A model generated the notes under the pieces. That model saw only the letters and a list, made by a program, of their open reading frames with translations, made no database searches and was not told the DNA's origin. Shown here in pieces: positions 19,201-29,849 of a stretch of 33,711 bases of DNA. The stretch is from Mycoplasmopsis gallinarum DSM 19816 (lineage in GTDB: Bacteria > Bacillota_I > Bacilli_A > Mycoplasmatales > Metamycoplasmataceae). The DNA is taken from assembly GCF_000621085.1 (NCBI RefSeq), contig NZ_JHZE01000012.1, forward strand, positions 1-33,711, written 5' to 3'. Made by a program: the position numbers and the translations under genes. Each line of letters opens with the position of its first letter. Within the stretch, counting starts at the first letter, position 1.

Positions 19201-21142
19201 TATTTGATAGTGATTCAATGATTTTAGATGCTATGAATGGCGGAATTTGTTTTTGTTTAAAAACATTGTTTTTATCTATATTTAAATTGTTTAAAGCCGT
19301 TTTGTTGAATTGTTCATTGTACAGTTTTCCGACATTTAATTTAATTCCATCTATTTCTTGATTTTCATCCCCCATATTAATAAAATGAAAAACATTTTTT
19401 ACTCCATTATTTGAAACAGCATCAACAGTTGTTGATTGTCTTAACCCAGTATTTTTTTCTGTTACTAAATTTTGAATTTTATTGATAATTTCTTTTTTTG
19501 CTATTGATAAAGAATTATTTTTAATTATGGAAAATTTGTCGTTCAAAATTTGTATATTGTTTATTTCTGTTAAAAAATTCTCATTATTAATATTTTGATT
19601 TTCTTTTCATTTTCTATTGATTTCTTGCTCAATTTCTTTGATATTTTTAGAATCAGTTTTTGAAAGTGTGTATGACTTGTTTAATAATTTATTAATTCTT
19701 GCGTCGTTTGTATAAAGTTTTATTAATTCTAATTCTCAAAAATTAAAGTTCGATGATATATTCGAAACTTTTTTGTTTATTTTTATTGGTTGATTATTGA
19801 CAACTCAATTATTATTTATTAATTCATAAATATATTTTCTATTTATTTCTTCCTTTTGTCAATAAGAAAAAGTTTCTAATTCATTTCAAAGCGGATTTCT
19901 ATTTTCAATATCAAAACTTCCTAATGTTTCCATAAAAGTTTTGTATGAACCACTTCATTTTTCTTTTCAATTAGATATAAATGTGGTTTCGTAATTTCAT
20001 CTTAAAAAATTAATTTCGTTTTGTTCTTGTGCTATTAATTTTGGACTTAAAACTAATGGGTTTGTTTTAATATTAATTTTTTCATTTTCTGTTATTTCTT
20101 GATCTTCAAGTAAAAAATTTCTTAAATTTAAAGTATTTTTTAATTCAGTTGTTTCTGAAAATGTTTCTACATTCACAATATTTAAAATCTTATTTGCAGT
20201 TTTATCATATTGATACACAAATGCATCATTTGCTTTTGGATAAAAACCTATTGATTCTAAAAATTTCTTAGTATTAAACTTAAACCCTTTATTTTCTTGA
20301 ATTCATTGAGTTCCTTTTAAGAAATCAAGAGTTATTTGTTTTGTTTCAATATTAATAAAAATTAATGACGGTTGCGAAGCGAAAATTTGATCATTTTCAT
20401 TTGTTATTTTTATTAAATCTCCAAGAAAATAAGTTTTATCAAAAACAACTTCATTTTCTCTGGTAAAACTCTTAATTTTTTTAACTTGTTTATATGTATA
20501 TCCTTGTTTCTCATATATGTTTAAATACGTATTTTCTTTTGAAGTTAAATTCAAATTAGAAACATCATTTAAATTAAAAGAAATATTTGAATTTTTTAAC
20601 TTACTCAATTCATATAAATTATTAATTTCTGACTTTTTAAAGAAATATTTTTTTCCTTCTTCTGAATAACCTAATAAAGATGCTGCTACATATTCTTCAT
20701 CATCAAAATCTAAATATAAAACATTTTTGTTTTGAATGTTTCTTTTATAAGTATTAGCAAGGCTTTGAAATTGATCTTCTAAAACCGAATTTTTTAATTT
20801 TGTTTTTCATTCATTGAAATTAGTTTCTTCAAAACTTTTATCATAATCTATAAGATATTTAATAGGTAAATTATAATTGTTGCTTATTTCATCTTGGCTT
20901 TCACCATTTATAAAATAGCCATTATTATATGCTGTACCTTGTGGTGTTATATTTAAATCAACTGTTAAATCTTGCAATTTCGAAACATTTTTATATGAAT
21001 CAAAACTTCTGTTCATAGATTTGTTTACACTAGTTAATAAAGTAAAAATTCATGAAGTGATAAAAACTAGAATGCTTAATCCAATTACTATTACTTTGTT
21101 TTTTGATAAAGATTTAAATACTTCCTTAAACAGTTTTCACAT
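13241..21142 (-). CDS. Giant FtsX/MacB-type ABC permease
   Basis: A single 2633-codon frame, read through with no TAA or TAG. It contains dozens of TGA (Trp) codons that would split it into many fragments under the standard code. One TM segment lies at residues 16-37, followed by ~1700 extracytoplasmic residues. A central membrane block lies at about 1750-1950 and ends with R-T-K-P-L-D-L-I. Another ~550 extracytoplasmic residues follow, and the C-terminal TM block at about 2500-2625 ends K-M-K-P-I-E-L-L-K-G. The P-x-[DE]-x-[IL] ends match the tails of two FtsX domains. The extracytoplasmic part is Asn/Leu/Ile-rich, helical and without a recognised enzyme motif. A ribosome binding site (AGGAG) and TATAAT precede it. 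The architecture suggests mechanotransmission or lipid/protein handling; the substrate is unknown. Confidence 0.93.
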
Positions 21143-21171
21143 CTTATTTTTCTCCTATTAAAAGTTTAATA

Positions 21172-21177
21172 ATTATA
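21172..21177 (-). promoter_or_regulatory. -10 element of the giant permease operon
   Basis: TATAAT on the minus strand lies 29 bases before the permease ATG, with AGGAG 9 bases before the ATG. It is downstream of the ftsH terminator, so the ABC operon appears to be transcribed independently. Confidence 0.55.
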
Positions 21178-21202
21178 AATAATTTTATTTTTAAATTAAG
21201 AT

Positions 21203-21228
21203 GTAAAAAATAACGCTTTCGCGTTATT
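21203..21228 (-). terminator. ftsH terminator overlapping the stop codon
   Basis: AATAACGC and GCGTTATT (21209-21216 and 21221-21228) form an 8-bp stem with a 4-base loop, followed by a T-run on the minus strand. The ftsH TAA (21226-21224) lies in the stem. Confidence 0.8.
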
Positions 21229-23323
21229 CTTGTTTTTCAGTTTCGCCTGAAGTTTCTTCTATTCTTTCGTTATCTAATAAATCATCTAATGAATATTTAG
21301 TTGGGGTTATATTTTCTTCAATTTTTTGCGGAGGAAGTTTCATATTTTTAGAAATATATTCAATTTCTTCTGCCACAATGGTTTCTTTTTGTAATAAAGC
21401 TTCTTTAATCAATTCTAATAGTTCTCTATTTTCTTTTAATATTTCGGTTGCTTCTTTTTTAGCTTGCAACATTATGTTTCTAATTTCAGTATCAATTTCA
21501 TGTCCGACTTGATTTGACATGGTTGAAGATTTCAAATAATCTTTTCCTAAAAATGGACTTCCTTCATTTTCTTCATATTGAATTGGCCCAAGTGAAGACA
21601 TTCCTCATTCAGTAACCATTTTTCTTGCAATTCTTGTGGCTTTTGCAATATCATCTGATGCACCAGTTGATATATTTTCTGCACCATAAATTAATTCTTC
21701 AGCTGCTCTACCACCCATAAAACTTGTGATTACTGCAATTAATTCTTTTTTAGTTGCATTATATTTTTCTTCTTCAGGTGTCATTAAATTATATCCACCA
21801 GCTTGTCCTCTAGGAATAATTGTAATTTTTTGTACTTTATTAGCACCTGGTTTTTTTATACCAACTACAGCGTGTCCTGCTTCATGGTATGCAACCATTG
21901 TTAATTCCTCTTTGGTAATTACTCTATTCTTTTTAGCTGGACCAGCCATAACTCTATCTATTGCTTCATCAATATCATCTCTTGTTATTAATTCAGAATT
22001 ATTTCTTACAGCCAGTAAACTTGCTTCATTAATAACATTTTCTAATTGTGCACCAGAAAATCCTGGGGTTCTTTTTGCAACTTGATTTAAGTTTACATCT
22101 GGAGCTAATCTTTTTCCTTTGGCATGTAATTCTAAAATTTCTTGTCTCTCTTTAACATCAGGTAGTCCAACTGTAATAGTTCTATCAAAACGTCCAGGTC
22201 TTGTCAAAGCAGGATCCAAAACATCAGTTCTATTTGTTGCAGCAAAGAATAAGATACCGTTGTTTTCTTTCATTCCATCCATTTCAACAAGTAGTTGGTT
22301 TAAGGTTTGTTCTCTTTCGTCGTTTCCACCACCTAAACCAGCTCCACGGGTTCTACCAATTGCATCTAGTTCATCAATAAAAATGATTGCTGGTGCATTT
22401 TTTCTTGCTTCATCTACGACAGTCCTTACTCTTTTTGCTCCTAATCCAACAAACATTTCTACAAAATTTGAAGCAGAAATGAAATAAAATGGAACGTTTG
22501 CTTCACCCGCTGTAGCTTTAGCTAATAACGTTTTTCCTGTACCCGGAGGACCGCCAAGTAAAATTCCGTGCGGCATTCTAGCACCTGCAGTTTGATATTT
22601 TTTAGGATTTTTTAAGTAGTCGACAATTTCAGCAATTTCTTCAATTGCTTCTTTGTTTCCTGCTATGTCTTTGAATGTTTTGTTGCTTTCTATTTTTTTA
22701 GCAGGGCTTTTATCATCTCCAACTGCTCCCATTAAATTCCCGTTTCTTTTCATTGCATTTCTAAACATAAAGTAAATAATTGCAAAGAAAATAAGAGTTG
22801 GCAACAATGATAAAATTAATGATTTTCAAAAATTATTATTTTCAACTGGTAAATCATTTATTAAAAATCCTGTACTTTCAATTTTGTTATTTGAACTCAT
22901 AAAAGCTGTTGCTCTATTTAACAAGTCATTAAAAGTTGAATTAACACTTAAATCCACATTTGAATTAGCAACTGTGGCATCTGCACCAAAAAGTTTTAAA
23001 TCTCCTATTGCTTTTGTTACTGATGTTCACTCCTTAACACCATCTCGACTTAAATTAGCAATATATTGAATATTTTTACCATTTTCTACAAATGTATAAT
23101 TAGCTGTTCCCAAATATGAATCAAATTTTAAATTTTTGATAAAAATGTTGTCGTTTGCATTTTCTATTGCTCTATTACTATGACTTTGAAATTGTGAATA
23201 ACTAACAGATGCAGCTTTGCTTGAATTTGCAAAAAAAGCAAAATAAATAACAATAACAATTAAACTTAAAATTATGGCATAAACTGCTCATTTAATTATT
23301 TTATTTCTTTTTGTTGTTTCCAT
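21224..23323 (-). CDS. ftsH: ATP-dependent zinc metalloprotease FtsH
   Basis: A membrane-anchored AAA+ protease that degrades misassembled membrane proteins and regulators. The 699-residue protein has TM1 at about 12-31, an extracytoplasmic domain of ~135 residues, TM2 at about 168-188, and the AAA domain with GGPPGTGKT near residue 256. The Walker [12 protein letters not shown] and the second region of homology follow. The zinc-binding HEAGH lies at 480-484. The C-terminus is acidic. TGA encodes Trp in the extracytoplasmic part, before TM2 and at T-E-W-G-M. GGAG lies 8 bases upstream. A TATAAT upstream and a terminator after the stop make it a single-gene unit. Confidence 0.97.
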
Positions 23324-23364
23324 TTTTCTCCTTTCTATTAAATTAATTAATTATTAATATTTAG

Positions 23365-23370
23365 TATTAT
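23365..23370 (-). promoter_or_regulatory. -10 element of ftsH
   Basis: TATAAT on the minus strand lies in the 53-base gap between the tilS stop and the ftsH ATG, 41 bases before the start. ftsH may also receive read-through from recD2-pth-tilS, because no terminator hairpin is seen in the gap. Confidence 0.5.
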
Positions 23371-23376
23371 AAAAAA

Positions 23377-24249
23377 TTAAAAAATTAATTTTCCTTTATT
23401 TTTTAATAAATAAATATCTTCTTTTAAAAGATAATTACTTGTTCTGTTTGGTGATTCAATAAACTTTATAATTTGTTCAATTTTTTTGGAACTTAAGTTA
23501 ATATTTTTAAATTTTTCATTTATTAAACCGTAAACAACTCTGTTTTTGTAATTGAAAAATTTAAAAAATTCTTGATCATATTGGTTTTGCTCTCACTTTT
23601 TCTTTTCTTTTTGTGCTTTTTTTTCTTCATCAAGAATCTTTTTATTTATTTTTTTAAATTTTTTTATTTTTTTGTTTTTATTTTTTCTTGTTTCTTTTAT
23701 TAATTCTACTCTTATTTTGTTTCTATATGTGAAGGGTTCATGGTTTGTATAATCGATCGCATAATCAATTTTTAATTTTTCCAATTTTTTTAATATTTCT
23801 GATTTGAAATATTTAAAAACAAAGGGTCGAATTAATTTCATTCCATTAACGAAGTTATATTTTTTTATACCGAAAAAATTGATTATTCTTTTTTGATTTT
23901 TTTGCATTATTGCACTTTCAAGTCAGTCATCTTTGTGGTGTGCTAAAAATATACCTTTTGCATCATATTTTAAATAAATGCTTTTAAAGAAATCAAATCT
24001 GTCTTCTCTAGCTTTATTTTCAAAATTTAGATTTTTTAGATTTAATTCATTGTAAAAATAATTTTTTCCTTCGAATATTATTTTTCTTTGATTACAAAAG
24101 TTTTTTACAATTTCAAAATCTTTTTTTGAATCGTGTCTGAAGTTGTAATTTATACAAACAGCAACAATTTTTTTTCTTCCGTATTTTTTGATCATTTTAT
24201 GGAGCAAATACATAGAATCTGGTCCACCACTTACAGCTACTAAATACAT
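23377..24249 (-). CDS. tilS: tRNA(Ile)-lysidine synthetase TilS
   Basis: TilS attaches lysine to C34 of the CAU-anticodon tRNA-Ile so that it reads AUA. The 290-residue protein starts directly at the PP-loop (SGGPDS, residues 7-12). The N-terminal domain also carries LAHHKDD and the R-N-K-I-R motif of the family. Between the R-N-K-I-R motif and the C-terminal part, a very lysine-rich stretch (about residues 178-219) has no counterpart I recognise. Two tryptophans are TGA-encoded. The ATG overlaps the pth stop by one base (TAATG). Confidence 0.92.
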
Positions 24250-24800
24250 TATTTCTTCTTTTGATTAAATTTATTCATTACATAATTGATATCGTTATAA
24301 ACAAACGATAAAGCGGCTTCTTCAATAATTGGAAAAACTGACTTTAATATTTCAATTTCTTCTAATGTAAACTTTGATAAAACTCAGTCAGATAAAACAT
24401 AGTTTTTGTTGTAACCTATACCTATTCTTAACCTTTTAAAATCATTACCGATTGTATTGATTATACTTTTTATTCCATTGTGTCCTCCAGAACTTCCACC
24501 TATTTTAATTGCACTTTTACCTATTTCATAGTCTTTTTCGTCGTAAATAACTAAAACATCACTTGGCAGAATTTTGTAATAATTAATCAATGATTGAATA
24601 AAATTACCAGATAGATTCATGTATGTTTCAGGTTTAGCTAAAATAAAATCGTCATTAATAACAAACGTACCGTTTCATTTGTTTTTATTAAATTTCAAAT
24701 TTAATTTTTTTGCAATTTCATCAACTAACATAAAACCAATATTGTGTCTTGTCATTTTATAATTCTCACCTGGATTTCCTAATCCAACTATTAATTTCAT
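24249..24800 (-). CDS. pth: Peptidyl-tRNA hydrolase
   Basis: Pth recycles peptidyl-tRNAs released prematurely from ribosomes. The 183-residue length is normal. G-L-G-N-P-G opens the protein. Asn9 and catalytic His19 (TRHNIGF) are present, as are the Y-D-E-K-D segment, equivalent to the family's catalytic aspartate, and the [13 protein letters not shown] loop. It is joined by one-base stop/start overlaps (TAATG) to recD2 upstream and tilS downstream, so translation of the three is likely coupled. TGA encodes Trp in the N-terminal third and after N-Y-V-L-S-D. Confidence 0.96.
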
Positions 24801-26941
24801 TAGTTCTCCTCTAGTAATAACTTCATATTTGTTTCTATTTTATAGTTATTTTTAACATCAGTAATTTTATTTATATAAAGATATGAATCACCAAAAATAT
24901 GCAATTCTTTTTTTGCTCTTGAAACTGCTGTATACAGAAGTTGATTTTTAAGCATTTTCTCGAATTCTTTAAAAACTGTAAAAATTATTGAATTAGATTC
25001 GGAACCTTGAAATTTGTGAACTGTTATAGCATATGCTAATTTTATATTTTCTTTAATTTCCGCTTTTGTGTATTCAACTTCTTTATTATTAATTTTGAAT
25101 ATAAAATTACCATTTATGAAGTCTTTGAAGTATCCAATTTCTCCATTAAAAACATTTTTTTCATAATTATTTACTATTTGAATAATTTTATCCCCTATAA
25201 ATAAGGGTTTATCTCCAAATAAAACATTAAAATTTTCGTCTGGAAAATTAAAAAATTCATTATTTCATTTTTGCAATTTTTCATTTATTTTATCAACAAA
25301 CCGATTTGTTGGACAAAGTATAGTTACATTTTCTATTGAATATTTCTTTACTTCTTCTTCGTATTTATATTCAATAAAATTTAAAAATTCTATTGAATTT
25401 TGTTCATAAAATTTAACATTTTCAGTATTTAAATTCGGTTCAATATTATTTTTAATATTTAAAAAATGCTCACAAATGTCAACACAATCTGTTCTAAATA
25501 TTTCTGTCAATTTTGTTTTTTCAATTTGATCCGAATTAACAAATTCACTTAACATATTTCCTGGTCCAATGCATGGCAATTGGTTGTGGTCGCCAATTAA
25601 GATAACTTTTTCTATTTCTTTACAAGAAGTTAATAATAAGTAAAATAAATCTATATTTACCATCGAAAATTCATCAATAATAATTACTTTAACATTTTCA
25701 TTTGTTTCATAATTCTTTAAATTCATTAAACCTTCATCTTTATCGATTTTTAGAAAACTATGAATTGTTTTTGTTAATATCCCAAATTTAGTTGTGATGT
25801 TAGATCCCGCTTTTCCTGTTGGTGTTAAAATTTGAACTTCAGACTTTTTGTATTTATTTTCAGTTAATAAAGTATTATAAATTTCATTTAATATATATGT
25901 TTTTCCTGTTCCAGGAAAGCCAGAAATAATTGAAAAATTCTTATTAATCGCTTTTAAGTAAGCTTCTCCTTGTTTTTCTGAAAGTGATTTTGGAAATTCT
26001 TTTATTTCTTTTTTATTATTACTTAATAAGATTAAATTTTTAACATAATTTAAAATATATTTTTCTTTTTCATACATTTTAAAAGTTGTTAATTTTAAGA
26101 TTCCTTTTTCTGATTTAAATTGCAAAATTTCGTTTCTTTTTATCATTTCTATCAAAACATCATAAATATCAAATCTATCTACTTTAATTAAAGTATTTAA
26201 TTTTTCTATTTCGGTGTCAACATAATTGATCATGTTTTTTGACAGTGAAATCAGCGTATTATTATTTTTAAAATTTTCATATATATATAAATAAATAAAA
26301 GCTCTATAAAATGAATACGAACTAATTGAAATTAATGGACTTTCTTTTAATAAAACTGCAATTTTTAAATTTGTTTCAAAATCGAACCCAAAATTGATAA
26401 ATAAATCAAATATGTCATTTTTTTTAAAATATTGAATTAAATCTTCTGTTTCTGTTAAAGAAACAATTTTGTCATATTGAGATATTAGTGAATTTTCAAT
26501 AAAGTATTTATAAATTTTGTTGTCATTTATTTTATTTAATTCTTTTTTTAGTTTTTCTGCTATTTTATTTCCCAAATCTTCAGCATAAAAATTATTTTTT
26601 TCTGAATTTTCAATTCAATTGTCGCCATATTTATTTTTTAAAAGTTCTAGTTTTTTAAATCCGAATCCTTCAACTTTTTTCAAGATATTAACTTCTAATT
26701 TGGTGTTCTTGAGTTCATGTAATTTTATTTCTTCTAAATTTCAAGTTTCTTTTAGTTCATTATATAAACAATAAATTTCATATTCGATGAATAATTCTAT
26801 CTCTTTTCCTTTTATATAAACAGGAATTTTTTTTCTTCCTTCATATTCAAATAAAGCAAAAGTATATTTTCATTCTTTGCTTGCCCCGCCGGACAAAATT
26901 TTTGTGAATTTTCCAATAAATTTTTGATTTGTTTTATCCAT
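24800..26941 (-). CDS. recD2: RecD2-type helicase (RecD/TraA family)
   Basis: A 713-residue superfamily 1B helicase. An N-terminal region of ~300 residues includes helix-hairpin-helix-like segments and carries several TGA-encoded tryptophans. Walker [10 protein letters not shown] lies near residue 340, motif [10 protein letters not shown] near 420, followed by [15 protein letters not shown] and L-T-E-I-F-R-T. The C-terminal 1B/2B motifs continue to the stop. RecD2 proteins unwind DNA 5'-3' and act in repair outside RecBCD. The start at 26941 is the only ATG after the upstream in-frame stop; no ribosome binding site is visible. It is the first gene leftward of the origin and is coupled to pth by TAATG. 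Confidence 0.9.
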
Positions 26942-27171
26942 GTTGCAATTTTATTAAATTCAAAACAATAAGAAATTTTTTTTATTTTTTCAATAGTAAA
27001 TTCATAAAATATTAACAATTTAAAACAATAGAATATTTTATTGTTTATAACTACAATTTATGTCTTTTTTATAGGTGTTTTTTATGTTAATAAATTGTTG
27101 ATAATTTGTGAATTTTTAATAAATATTCACATTATGTTTAATTTATTTTTTTTAACATTTAATATTTAATT
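26942..27171. other. recD2-dnaA intergenic region, probable oriC segment
   Basis: This 230-base, extremely AT-rich divergent spacer lies upstream of dnaA. DnaA-box-like words are TTATCAACA on the minus strand (27096-27104, one mismatch to TTATCCACA), ATATTCACA on the plus strand (27123-27131) and a weaker AAATTCACA on the minus strand (27107-27115). A 24-base inverted repeat (AAACAATA/TATTGTTT) lies at 27023-27046, and AAAACAATA also occurs at 26962-26970. No protein-coding frame is convincing. It probably contains the divergent promoters of recD2 and dnaA, but no clear -10 box stands out. Confidence 0.7.
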
Positions 27172-28605
27172 ATGACAAAAGAAAATTTTGATGAAATAGA
27201 CTTAAAAGTTTTTAATGATTTATTTTTAAACAGTCTTAAAATGGAAATTAATGACTCTATGATGTATAACACTTTTTTTGCTCAGTGAAAAATTCATGGG
27301 TTTGATAATAAAGAAAAGAAAGTAATTATTGCTTCTCCTCAAAGTAATGAAATTTTGAAAATGATTAAAAATAATTACGACGAAAATATATTAAAAGCAC
27401 TAAATGAAGCTTTTAATATTGATTGTAATTACTCTTTTCTGGTTATCAAAAATCCAACAACTGAAAAAAAAGTTGAAATTATTAAAGATCAAAGTAAAAA
27501 AATCTTAAAAACTAATTCTTCTTCTGAAAAAAAAGAGAATAACATAAATGCTAATTTTACATTTAGAAATTATTGTATTAGTGATTTCAATTTAGAAGCT
27601 TTTGAAATGGCACAAATGATAATCGATGAAAATAATGAAAGAAAAGTTTCATTATATAGTCCAATATTTTTATATGCAAAATCTGGTTTAGGTAAAACAC
27701 ATTTATTATTTGCAATTCATAATGAACTTACTAATAGAAATAAAAATGTGAAATATATTAATCCTAATATTTTCACTTCTGAAGTTTCTCTTTTATTACA
27801 AGAAAACGATCAAAAAAAGATAAATAAATTAAAAAATGAATTAAACTCATATGATGTTTTGATTTTTGATGATTTTCAAAATTTTGGTATTGGTTCTAAA
27901 AGAGCAACAATTCAACTTATTTATGATATTTTGGATTATAGAATAAATAATGAATTACTTACTATTTTTGCAGCTGATAAACATATCAATTATCTTCCTG
28001 TTATTTTTGGAGAAAGATTAATTTCAAGACTTTCTTATGGATTGCAAATTGAAATTAAACCTCCAAATCAAAGTGATTTATTAAAAGTGTTAGACTTCTT
28101 GCTTGAAAGTAACAATTTTGACTTAAGTAATTGAGAAAAAGATGCAAAAAAATATATTACAAGAAACAATTCACAATCAATTAGGAATTTAATTGGTGCT
28201 ATAACAAGAATAAAATTTTTTACAAAAGAAATTGACAAAAGAATGAATTCTAAGTACACTCTTGCTGTTGTAACAGGAATTTTTGAAACTATTCATAAAA
28301 ATAGAGAAAACATTACTCCTGATACAATTATCGAATACGTTTCAAAATACTACAAAATATCTAAAAAGGAAATGATTGGTAAATCAAGAACAAGAGATGT
28401 TGTATTAGCAAGATATATTGCTATTTATATAATAAAAGAGCAATTAAAACTCCCTTATGAGAAAATTGGACAATTTTTTGGGGGTCGAGATCATTCTACT
28501 ATTCTAACTGCTGTTAAAAAAGTTAAAGATGATTTTGAGAAATCAGATAAAAATTTAAAAAATGTCATTTCTACAATTAGTGATGATATTTATAAATCTT
28601 TATAG
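27172..28605 (+). CDS. dnaA: Chromosomal replication initiator protein DnaA
   Basis: DnaA binds oriC boxes, melts the origin and loads helicase. The 477-residue protein has the N-terminal interaction domain, a Lys/Ser/Asn-rich linker, and the AAA+ domain with Walker A at residues 169-176. That Walker A reads AKSGLGKT, with Ala in place of the usual first Gly. Walker B is LIFDDFQ, and GERLISRLSYGL contains the arginine finger. The C-terminal box-binding helix-turn-helix carries FGGRDHSTIL. TGA encodes Trp at two sites. No Shine-Dalgarno precedes the ATG. A structured spacer separates it from dnaN. Confidence 0.97.
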
Positions 28606-28723
28606 TTTTATTAACAAATAAAAAATTATAAAAAGTTAATTTTTCTTAAAAAAATAAGCAAAAAAATAACTTTTTAATGATTATTAACAAATTAACAAAA
28701 TATATTATTTATATGAGGTAAAT
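28606..28723. other. dnaA-dnaN spacer with a long hairpin flanked by DnaA-box-like repeats
   Basis: An imperfect inverted repeat at 28630-28675 has a 9-bp outer arm (AAAAAGTTA/TAACTTTTT), one mismatch, 5 more A/T pairs, a 2-base bulge and a 4-bp inner arm with a 6-base loop. On each side lies an identical TTATTAACAAA (28608-28618 and 28681-28691), whose first nine bases are two mismatches from TTATCCACA. The region is almost wholly A/T. It could be the second part of a bipartite origin or a weak dnaA terminator. It also supplies the dnaN ribosome binding site, GAGG, 9 bases before its ATG. Confidence 0.6.
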
Positions 28724-29836
28724 ATGAAATTTGAAATAGACAAAAAAGTTTTAGATAACACATTAGAAGTTGTTTCTAAATTTTCTGATCCAATTAACAG
28801 TATTTATGGTTTAAGATGTATTTTAATTAAAGTTGATTCTGATTTTATTGAATTTCAAGCAACTAATGGTTCAATAAATATAATTAAAAAATTAGTTGTG
28901 GATAATAACAAAGTAAAAGTATTTGAAAAAGGAAAATTTTTAATTCATTCAAATATTTTTAAAAATGTTATTAAAAAATTAAGTAAAAGTATATTAATTG
29001 AAAAAGGAATTAATGACAATATTAATATTTATCAAGGTGAATCAGAATATTCAATAGCTACAAATAAAATAGAAAGTTTTCCTATTATTGAAGAATCAAC
29101 AAATGTTAAATCTATTGAGATAGACACCAATGAATTTAAAAAAGCTATTAAATCTGTACAATTTGCAGTTTCAAACGATAATAATTTATTATATAAATGT
29201 ATAAATTTTAAATTCAAAAATAATGAAATAAGATTAGCCGCAAGTGATACATACAGATTGGCTTATTATCAATTAAAAGTAAATAATATAGTAAATGATG
29301 AATTTGATTTATCTATTTTGTCTAATAATGTAAAAGATTTATTACCATTTGATGTGCCAAAAAAAGTAAAATTGTTTTATAACAATTTAAAATTTGGAAT
29401 AAATTATAACAATACAATAATTACTTCAAGAATAATAGACCAACCATATAAAAATATGGAAGAAATTCTAAATAAATTAACTGATCTTGAATATAAAATA
29501 ACAATAAATAAAGATGAATTAATGGATATTTTAAATAAAGGTTTTGTAATTGCTTCTACACAAGGTGGCAAAAAAATAGAAATAAATATTAATTCAAATG
29601 AATTTAAAGTTTCAAACTATCAAGCAGAAATAGGAAATTCAGTTTCTAAAACTCATAATTTTAAACTTGAGGGAAGAAATTCATTATCTTTTGAAGTAAA
29701 TTTCAATTTCATTAAAGATGCAATTTCTGTTTTTGATGGAGAAATATATTTATTAATTGATAAAGAAATAAGAAAAATCTTAATAATTTCAAAATCAAAT
29801 GAAAATTGCAAGCAATTAATTACACCAATTAAATAA
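28724..29836 (+). CDS. dnaN: DNA polymerase III beta subunit (sliding clamp)
   Basis: The ring-shaped clamp tethers the polymerase to DNA. The 370-residue length, position directly after dnaA and three-domain layout are standard. The middle-domain NNLLYKCINFKF and A-A-S-D-T-Y-R-L-A-Y motifs match the clamp's second domain. The C-terminal K-Q-L-I-T-P-I-K end replaces the usual M-P-M-R tail. It has no TGA codons. It starts the rightward series that runs to asnA; the S4-domain gene follows 13 bases later. Confidence 0.96.
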   Translation: MKFEIDKKVLDNTLEVVSKFSDPINSIYGLRCILIKVDSDFIEFQATNGSINIIKKLVVDNNKVKVFEKGKFLIHSNIFKNVIKKLSKSILIEKGINDNINIYQGESEYSIATNKIESFPIIEESTNVKSIEIDTNEFKKAIKSVQFAVSNDNNLLYKCINFKFKNNEIRLAASDTYRLAYYQLKVNNIVNDEFDLSILSNNVKDLLPFDVPKKVKLFYNNLKFGINYNNTIITSRIIDQPYKNMEEILNKLTDLEYKITINKDELMDILNKGFVIASTQGGKKIEININSNEFKVSNYQAEIGNSVSKTHNFKLEGRNSLSFEVNFNFIKDAISVFDGEIYLLIDKEIRKILIISKSNENCKQLITPIK

Positions 29837-29849
29837 TAAAGAAGGATAT

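Noticed and set aside
13241-21142. A string of about ten separate short proteins or pseudogene fragments on the minus strand
   Set aside because: All fragments share one frame and are separated only by TGA codons, which encode Trp here. I checked the joins and found no TAA or TAG.
21726-22487. Open frames on the plus strand inside ftsH
   Set aside because: They are antisense to the strongly conserved AAA and protease motifs, have serine/proline-rich nonsense composition and lack ribosome binding sites.
26812-27018. Minus-strand frame of 68 codons crossing the recD2 start
   Set aside because: It overlaps the recD2 N-terminus in another frame and matches no family; the recD2 frame carries the Trp-coding TGA pattern typical of real genes here.
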